A model generated the notes under the pieces. The model did not search any database. It was not told the origin of the DNA and saw only the letters and a program-made list of their open reading frames with translations. A program made the position numbers and the translations under genes. Below are positions 38,968 through 46,519 of a stretch of DNA of 64,000 nt, in pieces. This DNA comes from Streptomyces spiralis (lineage in GTDB: Bacteria > Actinomycetota > Actinomycetes > Streptomycetales > Streptomycetaceae). Every line of letters begins with the position of its first letter. The first letter of the stretch is position 1. The DNA is taken from assembly GCF_014654675.1 (NCBI RefSeq), contig NZ_BNBC01000003.1:167102-231101 (forward strand), given 5' to 3'.

Positions 38968-40558
38968 TCTGCAGTCCCCTCCGGCCGGCTTCGACGACGA
39001 ACGACGCGCGCAGCGAGGTGGTTCCGCCGGGCCTGGTCACCTTGTCCATCACCAGGTAGTCGGTGGTCCATTCGGTGGGCGTCACCCGGCAGCGCACGTA
39101 GCCGCGCTGGTTGTTGTAGAACTTCAGATGCGGGTTGGCGGCCAGCCACTCCTTGCCGCCGGTGGTCATGTCTGAGCCGTCCTGGCCGGAGGTGATGGAG
39201 GTGCCGAGGAATTCCGAGGCGACGACGGGCGAGTCGGGGTCGTCGAAGTCGGCCTTGAGGTCGGCGGCGCAGTTGAAGTGAGCGTCGCCCGACATGACGA
39301 TCGGATTGGCGACCTTGCGCTCGACGATTCCGTGCAGCAGCCGCTCGCGCGCGGTGGCATAGCCGTCCCAGGTGTCGGGGTTGAGCTGCTGCAGTCCGGG
39401 GTCCGTGAGCCGGTCGAGCTGAAACATCATCACCTGGTTGGCCAGTACGTTCCAGGTGGCCCGCGAGCCGCCCAGGCCGTCGAGCAGCCAGCGCTCCTGG
39501 GCGGCCCCGAGCATCGTGCGGCGCGGGTCGTCGCGCTCACCGATGTTCTCGGGACTGCGGAACTGGCGCTCGTCCAGGACGAACAGCGTCGCCAGCGCGC
39601 CGAGGTCCAACCGCCGGTACAGCGCCATGTCGTACGCACGAGGCAGGGAGGACCGGCGCAGGGGCAGGTGCTCGTAGAAGGCGCGCAGCGCGGCGGCGCG
39701 ACGGCGCAGGAAGTTCTCCGGCGTCGCACCCGTCGGCTCGCTCGGACCGGCCCAGTTGTCCTGCACGTCGTGGTCGTCGACCATCGCGACGAACGGCGCG
39801 GCCTGGCGGGCGGCTATGAGGTCGGGGTCGGAGCCGATGAGGGCGTGGCGCAGGCGGTACTGCTCCAGGGTGATGGTCTCGAGGGAGTGGGCGGCCGACA
39901 GCGGGATGCCGCGTACTCCGGCGGTCGCGTTGATGCCGCCCTCGTAGATGAAGTCGCCGAGGTGGACGACCGCGTCGAGGTCCTGGTCGGCCAGGTGCCG
40001 GTAGGCGGTGTAGAAGCCGGCGTCGTACGCCTGACAGGAGACGAAGGCGAGGCTGAGAGGGGTCGCGGCGTCGCGCGGCGGGGCGGTCCTGGTCCGGCCC
40101 ACGTCGCTGATCTCGCCGGCCGCCTCGAACCGGTACCAGTACTCGCGCCCCGGCCGCAGCCCGCCGACCTCCACGTGCACCGAGTGCGCCCAGTCGGGAT
40201 CCGCCGTGACGGTGCCACGGCGGATCACCCGGCGCATCGCACTGTCCTCGGCGATCTCCCAGCGCACCGGTACGGTCCGGCGCGGCATGCCCGCGAGCCC
40301 GTCTTCGGCGAGCGGGACCGGTGCCAGCCGGGTCCACAGCACGACACCGTCGGGGGTGGGATCGCCCGAGGCCACGCCGAGCCGGAAGGGGTGGTCGGGC
40401 AGCCTGACGGCACCACTCCCCTGCCCGGCGGGCAGCCTGTTCAGGGCGAGCAGCCCGGCACCCCCGCCGCCCAGCGCGAGCAGCCGTCGGCGGGACAGCT
40501 CTGGTCTCGCCCTTGGAACCCGCAGGGCAGCACTCCGTTCGTCCCATGGAACCCGCAT
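38960..40558 (-). CDS. phoD: PhoD-family alkaline phosphatase/phosphodiesterase, Tat-exported
   Basis: This 532-aa protein has a twin-arginine signal (LSRRRLLALGGGGAGLLALN) after an Arg-rich N-region. The PhoD metal-site motifs are all visible: FRLGVASGDPTPDGVVLWTR, FVSCQAYDAGFYTAYRHLAD, AVVHLGDFIYEGG, VDDHDVQDNW and SGDAHFN. PhoD enzymes use Ca2+/Fe3+ to release phosphate from phosphodiesters and monoesters outside the cell, usually under PhoP control on phosphate starvation. The ATG at 40558 is chosen over the GTG at 40594; the extra residues are a 33-bp in-frame tandem copy of the N-region. It is the first gene of a three-gene phosphoester set. Confidence 0.9.
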   Translation of the reverse strand: MRVPWDERSAALRVPRARPELSRRRLLALGGGGAGLLALNRLPAGQGSGAVRLPDHPFRLGVASGDPTPDGVVLWTRLAPVPLAEDGLAGMPRRTVPVRWEIAEDSAMRRVIRRGTVTADPDWAHSVHVEVGGLRPGREYWYRFEAAGEISDVGRTRTAPPRDAATPLSLAFVSCQAYDAGFYTAYRHLADQDLDAVVHLGDFIYEGGINATAGVRGIPLSAAHSLETITLEQYRLRHALIGSDPDLIAARQAAPFVAMVDDHDVQDNWAGPSEPTGATPENFLRRRAAALRAFYEHLPLRRSSLPRAYDMALYRRLDLGALATLFVLDERQFRSPENIGERDDPRRTMLGAAQERWLLDGLGGSRATWNVLANQVMMFQLDRLTDPGLQQLNPDTWDGYATARERLLHGIVERKVANPIVMSGDAHFNCAADLKADFDDPDSPVVASEFLGTSITSGQDGSDMTTGGKEWLAANPHLKFYNNQRGYVRCRVTPTEWTTDYLVMDKVTRPGGTTSLRASFVVEAGRRGLQNA

Positions 40559-40870
40559 GGCTGGACTCCGTTCGTCGGTTGGTGAGCAGATCACATGAAG
40601 ACCGTGGTCGTCCGATGAACCCGCCTCCGATCGTATTCATTAATTAGGATTAATAGTTAAGTGTTGTTGAGTTGGCCGGTTCTCGCCGGTGGCCCGGATC
40701 ACTTCTCCAACTCGCGCGTGCGGCGGCAGGGCTGACGCCACGGCAGGGCACCTGCAGTCGAGCTTTCGCCGGGAGGCTCACGCCGCCGAGATCGAGGCCG
40801 CGGCGGGGCGGCCGGGCGCGGCTGGATCCGAACGGCGCCCCGCGCCCCGCCTGCGTCCCGGGGCTCCTTC
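40559..40870. promoter_or_regulatory. AT-rich promoter region before phoD
   Basis: This 312-bp region lies upstream of phoD (leftward) and downstream of the sensor kinase (also leftward). An AT-rich island at 40631-40675 contains TTAAT-TAGG-ATTAA (40640-40653), striking in 70%+ GC DNA, and is probably the phoD promoter. On the minus strand one PhoP-like unit (GTTCATC) is seen near 40614, but a proper pair of GTTCACC repeats is not. The rest of the region holds no gene. Confidence 0.55.
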
Positions 40871-42103
40871 TTACGCCCGGGGGATACACGCCCGCAGTCG
40901 TGCACCCGCACCCGGGTCGCCCGCTACCACGCAGAGCGTCCCCCCGTGTGCCCGCGCGATGTCCCGCGCGATCGGAAGCCCGAGGCCCGAGCCCCCCGTG
41001 TCCCGGGCGCGGGCGTGGTCGAGACGGGTGAAGCGGTCGAAGACGGTGTCGTGGTGTTCCGGGGGGATGCCCGGACCGTCGTCCGTCACATCGAGGATCG
41101 CGTGATGCTCGCGGGTGGTGAGGCGGACCGTGACCGTCGTCGTGGCGTGGCGTACCGCGTTGTCCACGAGGTTGGTCACCAGGCGGCGCAGGCGTTCCGG
41201 GGCGCCGTTGACCTCGATGTCCGAGGTGAGGGCCAGGTGGACGCGGACGTCGGGGCGAGGGCGGGTGCGGGCCGCTTCCTCGGCGACCAGTTGGGCGAGG
41301 TCCAGCGGGACGGCCCGCAGGGGCTCCCGGGCGTCCAGGCGGGACAGCAGCAGGAGGTCGGCCGTCAGCAACTGGAGGCGGTCCACGTCGTCCAGGGCCT
41401 CCGCCGCCAGGTCCTTCGCCTCCGGGCCGGCCAGTTCCAGGCGGGTTCGCAGGACGGTCAGCGGGCTGCGGAGTTCGTGCGCCGCGTCGGCCACGAACTG
41501 GCGGTGTGCGTCCACGGCCGTGCGCAGGCGGTCCAGGGTGGCGTTGACGGTGCGGGCCAGGGCCGCGATCTCGTCGCGCGTGGGCGGTTCGGGGACGCGT
41601 TCGTGCAGGTCGTACGCCGTGATGTCGGCGACCTTCGCCCTGATCGCGGAGACGGGGCGCAGGACCCGGCCGACCGTGAGCCAGGTGAAGAGGGCGACGA
41701 GGGCGAGAAGGGCCGGGACGCCGGGGACCAGTACGTCTTTCAGGGTGGTCATGGCCGCTCGGGCGGGGGCCGTGGAGGCCGTACCCGTCACCGTCACCGG
41801 GCCGTTCGCCGTCTCGACGACCTTCGTGACCACCACCTTGCCCTGGGTGTCCTCGACGCCGGTCGGTGGGGAGCCGGCCCATCCGGGATCCCCTGGCGCG
41901 ATCAACCCGTACTTCGTCACGGTCCCGCTGTCGGCCCGCCCCTTCAGGTAGGCCGCCTTCGCCTTGGCGTCCTGAAGCGCCGTCAGGCGGGTGGAGTCGG
42001 CCAGGCTGGCATCGAGCGTGGCGAACAGGGCGGCCGCGGCCAGGAAGAGGGCCACCGCGACCGCCGCGGTGGCCATCAGCGTCGTACGAAGCCGTACTCC
42101 CAT
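40871..42103 (-). CDS. Two-component sensor histidine kinase
   Basis: This 410-aa membrane kinase has two membrane helices (about residues 8-28 and 135-155) flanking a short exported sensor loop (about 105 residues), then HAMP (VGRVLRPVSAIRAKVADIT). The kinase core has H-box FVADAAHELRSPLTVLRTRL, N-box LVTNLVDNAVRHA, G1 DVTDDGPGIPPEH and G2 GGSGLGLPIARD. The response regulator stop overlaps its upstream GTG/ATG region; ATG at 42103 is chosen because GGAGG sits 9 bp before it. It should phosphorylate the regulator encoded just before it. The ligand of the short extracytoplasmic loop is unknown. Confidence 0.92.
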   Translation of the reverse strand: MGVRLRTTLMATAAVAVALFLAAAALFATLDASLADSTRLTALQDAKAKAAYLKGRADSGTVTKYGLIAPGDPGWAGSPPTGVEDTQGKVVVTKVVETANGPVTVTGTASTAPARAAMTTLKDVLVPGVPALLALVALFTWLTVGRVLRPVSAIRAKVADITAYDLHERVPEPPTRDEIAALARTVNATLDRLRTAVDAHRQFVADAAHELRSPLTVLRTRLELAGPEAKDLAAEALDDVDRLQLLTADLLLLSRLDAREPLRAVPLDLAQLVAEEAARTRPRPDVRVHLALTSDIEVNGAPERLRRLVTNLVDNAVRHATTTVTVRLTTREHHAILDVTDDGPGIPPEHHDTVFDRFTRLDHARARDTGGSGLGLPIARDIARAHGGTLCVVAGDPGAGARLRACIPRA

Positions 42104-42105
42104 CG

Positions 42106-42774
42106 TCACGCCTCCAGGCGGTAGCCCGCGCCCCGCACCGTGCGCAGCGTCGTGCGGCCGAAGGGTTTGTCGATCTTGCGACGCAGGGCGCTGATGTACA
42201 CCTCGACGACGTTCGAGTCGCCGTCGTAGGCGAAGTCCCAGGCTCTGCAGAGGAGTTCGGACTTGGTGACCACCTCGCCGGCGTGCCGTGCCAGGCAGTG
42301 CAGGACCGCGAACTCCTTGGGGGTCAGCGCGATGCGTACGTCTCCTCGGCTGCACTTCAGGCCCGCCGGGTCGACGGTCAGATCCCCTACCGACAGTGCC
42401 GTCGGCCGCTCGCGGACCGCGCGGCGTGCCAGCGCCCGTAGCCGGGCCAGGAGCACCACGAAGGAGAACGGCTTGGTCAGGTAGTCGTCGGCGCCGGTGT
42501 CCAGCGCCTCCGCCTCGTCGTACTCGCCGTCCTTCGCGGTCAGCATCAGGATCGGGGTCCAGTTGCCGCACTCGCGCAGCTCGGCGCAGATCCTGTAGCC
42601 GTGCATCGACGGCAGCATGACGTCGAGGACGATCACGTCGTAGGGCTGCTCGGTCGCCAGCCACAGGCCCTCGCGGCCGTCATGGGCGACGTCGACCGCG
42701 AAGCCCTCTCGGGTCAGGCCCTCCCTCAGCAGCGCCGCCAGCCTTGCTTCGTCTTCCACCACCAGTACGCGCAC
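42106..42774 (-). CDS. OmpR/PhoB-family response regulator
   Basis: This 222-aa protein has a receiver domain with the acidic pair VVEDEARLAALL, phospho-acceptor Asp in DVIVLDVMLPSMHGY, Thr/Lys switch (LMLTAKDGEYDEAEAL, then DDYLTKPFSF). Its C-terminal winged helix carries PKEFAVLHCLARHAGEVVTK and VEVYISALRRKIDKPFG, the trans-activation loop signature of the OmpR family. It pairs with the sensor kinase immediately downstream. The upstream gap to a divergent secreted protein contains two pairs of 11-bp-phased repeats, likely its own binding sites. Confidence 0.94.
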   Translation of the reverse strand: MRVLVVEDEARLAALLREGLTREGFAVDVAHDGREGLWLATEQPYDVIVLDVMLPSMHGYRICAELRECGNWTPILMLTAKDGEYDEAEALDTGADDYLTKPFSFVVLLARLRALARRAVRERPTALSVGDLTVDPAGLKCSRGDVRIALTPKEFAVLHCLARHAGEVVTKSELLCRAWDFAYDGDSNVVEVYISALRRKIDKPFGRTTLRTVRGAGYRLEA

Positions 42775-42797
42775 AGCAGCAGCATGCGCCGCGCGGC

Positions 42798-42846
42798 TGA
42801 AGCGAACATGAAGATCATCTGTGTGTTCTTCAGGTTGGCTTCAGGT
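42798..42846. promoter_or_regulatory. Two pairs of 11-bp-phased repeats, probable response-regulator binding sites
   Basis: TGAAG occurs at 42798 and 42809 (11-bp period), and the complementary CTTCAGGT occurs at 42828 and 42839 (also 11-bp period). The two pairs point away from each other, one toward the regulator gene (start 42774) and one toward the secreted-protein gene (start 42904). Direct repeats one helical turn apart are how OmpR/PhoB dimers bind. Confidence 0.75.
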
Positions 42847-42903
42847 GGAGTGGATCACGGTGTGCGGTGTCCGATCAACCGATCCACGGAAGTGGAGCAG
42901 AGC

Positions 42904-43470
42904 ATGAACAAGACTCGGGTCCTCGCCGCCGTCGCCCTCACAGCGGGGCTCGGCATGGCAGGGGTGACGACGGCCTCGGCGAGCGGCGCCGCCGGCTCCA
43001 CCGGCTCGCGCGTCGAGTACGGCACGGTGGCCGCGGCCAAGGCCAAGGGGCACGGTCGCGAGGTTGTCGTCGTCTGCCACGCCAAGCGCGGTCCGGCCAA
43101 GGGCGCGCCGGCGAAGACCACCGTCAGGCTCGTGGACGGGAAGGTCTACGTCAACGGCAAGGAGGTTTCCAAGGCCGGGCTGAAGAGCAAGTTCAAGAAC
43201 TCCTGCGGGCCGCTGCCCGTGCCGCCCGTTGCGGGCAAGGGCGGCAAGGGCGCCGTCGTCGTGTGCGCCGTCGAGGGCGGCGGCAAGGGGGACGGTCCGG
43301 TGCTGAAGAAGCCCAAGGCCGGCACGCCGAAGATCGTCGTCAAGGCCGTGGACGGGAAGATCTACGTGAACGGCAAGCAGGTCCCGCCGGCCAAGCTGCA
43401 TCCCGAGCCGGCCCAGAAGGGCAAGGGCGGACCGAAGGCCACCTGCCCTGTGAAGCCCGCCGTCCACTAG
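42904..43470 (+). CDS. Secreted Lys-rich protein with two homologous repeats
   Basis: This 188-aa protein has a signal peptide (about residues 1-28, RVLAAVALTAGLGMAGVTTA). The mature part is a tandem duplication: VVVCHAKRGPAKGAPAK with VRLVDGKVYVNGKEVSK, then VVVCAVEGGGKGDGPV with VKAVDGKIYVNGKQVPP. Each unit has a Cys pair (VVC...SCGP and VVC...ATCP) and the sequence VDGK(V/I)YVNGK. Lys and Gly are frequent, giving a very basic exported protein. Its family is unknown to me. It is divergent from a two-component system with shared phased repeats, so it is the best candidate target of that system. GGAG precedes the start. Confidence 0.85.
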   Translation: MNKTRVLAAVALTAGLGMAGVTTASASGAAGSTGSRVEYGTVAAAKAKGHGREVVVVCHAKRGPAKGAPAKTTVRLVDGKVYVNGKEVSKAGLKSKFKNSCGPLPVPPVAGKGGKGAVVVCAVEGGGKGDGPVLKKPKAGTPKIVVKAVDGKIYVNGKQVPPAKLHPEPAQKGKGGPKATCPVKPAVH

Positions 43471-43491
43471 GGGGCGTCCGCGGCCACCGTT

Positions 43492-43527
43492 GGGGCGGCG
43501 GATCGTGTGCCACACGTCCGCCGCCCC
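43492..43527 (+). terminator. Hairpin terminator after the Lys-rich secreted protein gene
   Basis: GGGGCGGCGGA (43492-43502) pairs with TCCGCCGCCCC (43517-43527), and an inner CGTGT/ACACG extends the stem to about 16 bp with one bulged base. It lies 22 bp after the stop. Confidence 0.75.
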
Positions 43528-43648
43528 TTCGCGCCTCCGCGATGGACCTGGCCACCTCCTCACAGAATTTCCGTACACCGGCGGAACGTTTCGCAGGGAC
43601 GGTCCCTCTGGTGGGTGACGGATCACCGAAGTCCCGCAGGAGGACCCC

Positions 43649-44107
43649 ATGCCGTACCGGCCCGACGCACCCGCCCCCGCCCCCGCCCGCGCCGCCGCGC
43701 TCGTCGCCTCGGTGCTCGTCGCGGACGCGCTGCTGCACCTGTACTGGACGACGGGCGCCACCTGGCCCGCGACCGACGACAGCAGCCTGTCCGAAGCGGT
43801 TCTCGGTACGGACGTGCCGTTCACACCGCCGGTCCTGCTTCCGCTCGTCGCCCTCCTGCTCACCGGCGCCGCCCTCGTCGTCGGCCACTCCCGCCGCCCC
43901 GGCAGGCTGGTCCTCCGCCTCGGCGCCCTGGCCGTGTCCGCGGGTCTCTCGCTGCGCGCCCTCGCGGGAATCTACTGGCTGTTCGCCAAGGAGACAGGCA
44001 CCGCCTTCTACTGGCTGAACCTCGCGCTCTACACCCCGCTGTGCGCCGTCCTGGCGATCGCCGCCCTGCGCGTGGCGCGGTGGAAGGATGAGGCACGTGC
44101 CCGATGA
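43649..44107 (+). CDS. DUF3995-family membrane protein
   Basis: This 152-aa protein has four membrane helices. The DUF3995 pattern is visible: AALVASVLVADALLHLYWTT at the first helix, WPATDDSSLSEAVLG in the loop, and LALYTPLCAVLAIAALRV near the end. The family is of unknown function. It overlaps the sigma-factor gene by 20 bp and probably forms one operon with it and the SRPBCC gene. In that position it could be the membrane anti-sigma or sensor, which is inference. GGAGGA precedes the start at 43649. Confidence 0.8.
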   Translation: MPYRPDAPAPAPARAAALVASVLVADALLHLYWTTGATWPATDDSSLSEAVLGTDVPFTPPVLLPLVALLLTGAALVVGHSRRPGRLVLRLGALAVSAGLSLRALAGIYWLFAKETGTAFYWLNLALYTPLCAVLAIAALRVARWKDEARAR

Positions 44108-44609
44108 GCGATCCGACGACCGATCGGTCCGGCTCGTGCGAGCCGCGCAGCGAGGCGACACGCTCGCCATGGCCGAGCTGGTGGACCTGCTCGCCCCGTA
44201 CGTGGGCCGCGTCTGCTCGGCCATCGCCCTGGACCAGGGAGCGGACGCGGCGCAGGAGGCCCTGGTGGCGGTCTTCAGATCGCTGCGCACCCTGAAGGAC
44301 CCGGGCGCCCTGCGCGGTTGGGTCCGTGCCATCGCGGTGCGCGAGGCGGTCCGCGTCGCGCACCGTGCCGCCCGCACCGTACCGGCCGACCTCAGCGCGC
44401 TCCCCGCCCGGGGCGACCCCCAACTGGCCGCCGACATCAGGGACGTACTGGACCGGCTCTCCCCCGAGCACCGGGCGGTGCTGATGCTGCGTGACGTGGA
44501 GGGCCTGGACGAGCGCACCGCCGCGGCACTGCTCGGTGTGCGCACGGGCACCGTCAAGTCGCGGCTGCACCGGGCCCGCGACACCTTCCGGAAGGCGTGG
44601 ACGTCATGA
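44088..44609 (+). CDS. ECF-type RNA polymerase sigma factor
   Basis: This 173-aa protein has sigma2 (about residues 15-75: VRLVRAAQRGDTLAMAELVD, then DAAQEALVAVFRSL) and sigma4 (about 110-165: DRLSPEHRAVLMLRDVEGLD, then TAAALLGVRTGTVKSRLHRA). This is the core ECF layout with no extra domain. The ATG at 44088 lies inside the end of the DUF3995 frame, and the stop overlaps the next ATG (ATGA), so three genes are translationally coupled. No classical anti-sigma factor with a zinc motif is present. The regulon is unknown. Confidence 0.88.
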   Translation: MRHVPDERSDDRSVRLVRAAQRGDTLAMAELVDLLAPYVGRVCSAIALDQGADAAQEALVAVFRSLRTLKDPGALRGWVRAIAVREAVRVAHRAARTVPADLSALPARGDPQLAADIRDVLDRLSPEHRAVLMLRDVEGLDERTAAALLGVRTGTVKSRLHRARDTFRKAWTS

Positions 44610-45058
44610 ACGAGCTCTGGCCCACCACCGACCTCGACCCGGTACGCCGTCTGCACGCCCTGGCCGCCGGTGTCCGCGGCGCCCAGGTGACCGAGGCGTA
44701 CCTCGACGCACCCTTCGAGCGGGTCTGGTCCCTGCTGGGCGACCTGGAGGGCGGGTTCGGACAGGTCGTGACCGACATGCGGCGGCTGCGGGTCGTCCGC
44801 CGGCAGGGCGAGCGCGTCGAGGCGCTGGCGCGCAGCAGGTACGGCATGGGGGCCCGGCTGCGCGGAGTGCAGCGGCCGGGCTGGTGCTGGCTGCAGAGCC
44901 GGTTCCTGCTGATCGGCGTGGCGGCGACACCCGAGGGCCTGGGCACACGGGTGGCGTTCACCGGAGGCGTCCGGCTGCCGTCCCGTGCCGCACTGGTCCC
45001 GGTGGGCGTACGGCGTGAGGGAGCCCGCAGCGTGGAGAAGCTGACCGCCCTGCTGTGA
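44606..45058 (+). CDS. SRPBCC-fold protein of the sigma operon
   Basis: This 150-aa protein resembles START/SRPBCC ligand-binding folds: VTEAYLDAPFERVWSLLGDL at the N-terminal strand, GMGARLRGVQRPGWCWLQSR in the middle, and a C-terminal helix (GARSVEKLTALL). Such proteins bind hydrophobic ligands in a central pocket. It is coupled to the sigma factor by a 4-bp overlap (ATGA), which suggests a regulatory role, perhaps as ligand sensor. No catalytic residues can be pointed to. Confidence 0.72.
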   Translation: MNELWPTTDLDPVRRLHALAAGVRGAQVTEAYLDAPFERVWSLLGDLEGGFGQVVTDMRRLRVVRRQGERVEALARSRYGMGARLRGVQRPGWCWLQSRFLLIGVAATPEGLGTRVAFTGGVRLPSRAALVPVGVRREGARSVEKLTALL

Positions 45059-45143
45059 GCCAGGGCGGCGAGCCCCCGCACATATTCCGTGGCAGATCGG
45101 GGCGGAACCCCCGTAGGGTCCCCGGACACCCGACGATCCGACC

Positions 45144-45836
45144 GTGGAAAGCGCAGGCGAACTCTGCGCCGGCCTGCTGCCCGCGTACGGCCCGGTGCGC
45201 GCCGTCTCCCGGTTCGCCGAGGGGTCGGTCACCGGCGCGTATTGCATCGAGTTCGCGCACGCCGATTCGTTGCCGGTCGTGCTGAAGATCTACGGGACCG
45301 ACGACCTGCGGCTCGCGTCCAAGGAGGCGCGTGCCCTGAGGTTCCTGACGGATCACGGCATCGACATCTCGCCGCGCGTGCTGGCGTTCAGCAGGTCCGC
45401 CGGGGCGCTCGCAGGGCGTCCGTGTGTCATCTCCTCGCTCTGTCCGGGCCGTACGCTCGCGGCCGCCGACGACGAACTCACGTGCGCTCAGCGCCATGAG
45501 GTCTACCGGCGGCTCGGTCAGGTGCTGGGGCGCCTGCACGCCGTCCCCGCCCATGGTTACGGCTACGTCCACGGTGAGAGCCGCGACCCTCTGCTGGACA
45601 ACTCCGCGCACATGGCCCGCATGGTCGAACGCTATCTGCGCGAGTTCCGTGAGCACACGGCCGACCCCGCCCTGGCCGACCGGATCGCCGCGCACGTCGC
45701 CGCGCACGCCTCGGCGTTCGCCGCGTGCCCCCGGCCGTGGTCACCGACGTGGTTCCTCGACTCACCGGCTCACCGGCGACCCGATCTCGAACGCAGCCTG
45801 GTGGCCCGCGCCGAACACCGCTCGGGGTACCGCTGA
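45144..45836 (+). pseudogene. Truncated phosphotransferase-fold kinase lacking its catalytic loop
   Basis: This 230-aa frame starts like an APH-fold kinase: SRFAEGSVTGAYCIEFAHAD (glycine loop), LPVVLKIYG (ATP-binding Lys), hinge region PCVISSLCPGRTLAAAD, and RLGQVLGRLHAVPAHGYGYV. It then runs to HASAFAACPRP, where homologues continue with the catalytic HGDLxxxN loop. Instead the frame breaks into unrelated sequence (WSPTWFLDSPAHRRPD) and ends. The catalytic Asp, Asn and metal Asp are therefore missing. It lies directly against a hydrolase fragment, so a rearrangement junction near 45740 is likely. Inactive unless the C-terminal part has another role. Confidence 0.65.
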
Positions 45837-45895
45837 GTTGAGGCGGAAGCGAAGCCAAGGCGGTGCCCTGTGTGGTGAGGCGGTCGTCGGCCGAC

Positions 45896-46004
45896 TCCCG
45901 GCGGATCCGGGCCGCCGCCAACCAGTCCTTGCCACACGTAAAAAGCAGGGGCGAATACGGCGTACGCCCAAGGCGTCCCCTCAGGAAGGCCCAGGCGAGC
46001 CTCG
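45896..46004 (-). pseudogene. Fragment of an alpha/beta hydrolase gene, duplicated and frameshifted
   Basis: On the minus strand this block reads RLGLPEGTPWAYAVFAPAFY then shifts; one base removed restores TCGKDWLAAARI. The intact hydrolase 3.2 kb to the right (around 49108-49215) reads RLDLPEGTPWAYAVFAPC and TCGKDWLAAARIC. The two blocks share a 35-bp stretch without a mismatch and the same orientation. So this is a decayed copy of its N-terminal region, not an independent gene. Confidence 0.8.
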
Positions 46005-46017
46005 GGAGCGCCGTCCA

Positions 46018-46113
46018 TCAGTGCGTGCAGGCATGCTGCAGTACGAGAACAAGGCCGACACCGAGGACGACTGCGATCACTCCCAGGACCATCACTTTCG
46101 TCTGATCGCTCAT
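46018..46113 (-). CDS. 31-residue single-pass membrane peptide
   Basis: This is a short frame from ATG 46113: MSDQTKVMVLGVIAVVLGVG then LVLVLQHACTH. One hydrophobic helix (residues 7-26) is flanked by charged ends. AGGAAGGAA lies about 9 bp before the start, a strong ribosome-binding site. It is too short for most gene finders. Single-helix peptides of this size are common in stress or envelope regulons. It sits about 170 bp downstream (minus strand) of a dyad shared with two other promoters in this region. Confidence 0.55.
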   Translation of the reverse strand: MSDQTKVMVLGVIAVVLGVGLVLVLQHACTH

Positions 46114-46519
46114 CTGCGGCCGTTCCTTCCTGCGGAGGGCTCGGTTCCTACCGGCGACTCGAAGTCCTTGACGGCCCGGACAGCGAGCCGGCCGTCGCCC
46201 GCACTGCAGGCCCGCAAGAGCTGCCGGACACACCCGACATCCGCACGGGCGAGGGGAACGTGGCTACTGGTTTTCTGCCTGGTCAGAATGGCACGGCAAG
46301 GAACTGAGGCGCATCACATGATCTGGTGATCGGTCCGACCGATCCCTCCCCTGTCGCGAGTAACTCCTCCTTACTGGTGACCGTGCGTTGGCGACGAGAT
46401 ACTCGACGGCGCACCCAGGGATCGCCCTGAGTCGATCTTTCTGCGGTCAAGCCCGAAAGGGACGCCTCGAAGAAGGGCGGCCAGCTCGCGGTGAGGCCGC
46501 AAGCTCCTCATCCACGCCT
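46114..46519. other. Intergenic region with regulatory dyad copy A
   Basis: This is a gene-poor stretch. It contains the 50-bp block 46281-46330 (copy A of the shared element) and the upstream sequence of the 31-residue peptide gene. The part from 46331 to 46519 is less GC-rich than the genes and shows no coding bias on either strand. Confidence 0.5.
46281..46330 (-). promoter_or_regulatory. Shared promoter element, copy A
   Basis: This 50-bp block ends (minus strand) in the dyad ATCAC-N8-GTGAT (46313-46330), and matches copy B (49339-49387) at about 35 of 49 positions. It points leftward toward the 31-residue peptide gene and the duplicated hydrolase fragment. Confidence 0.6.

Noticed and set aside
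40631..40675. Replication origin or attachment site
   Set aside because: AT-rich patch is short, with no DnaA boxes, integrase or tRNA gene nearby; a promoter is more likely.
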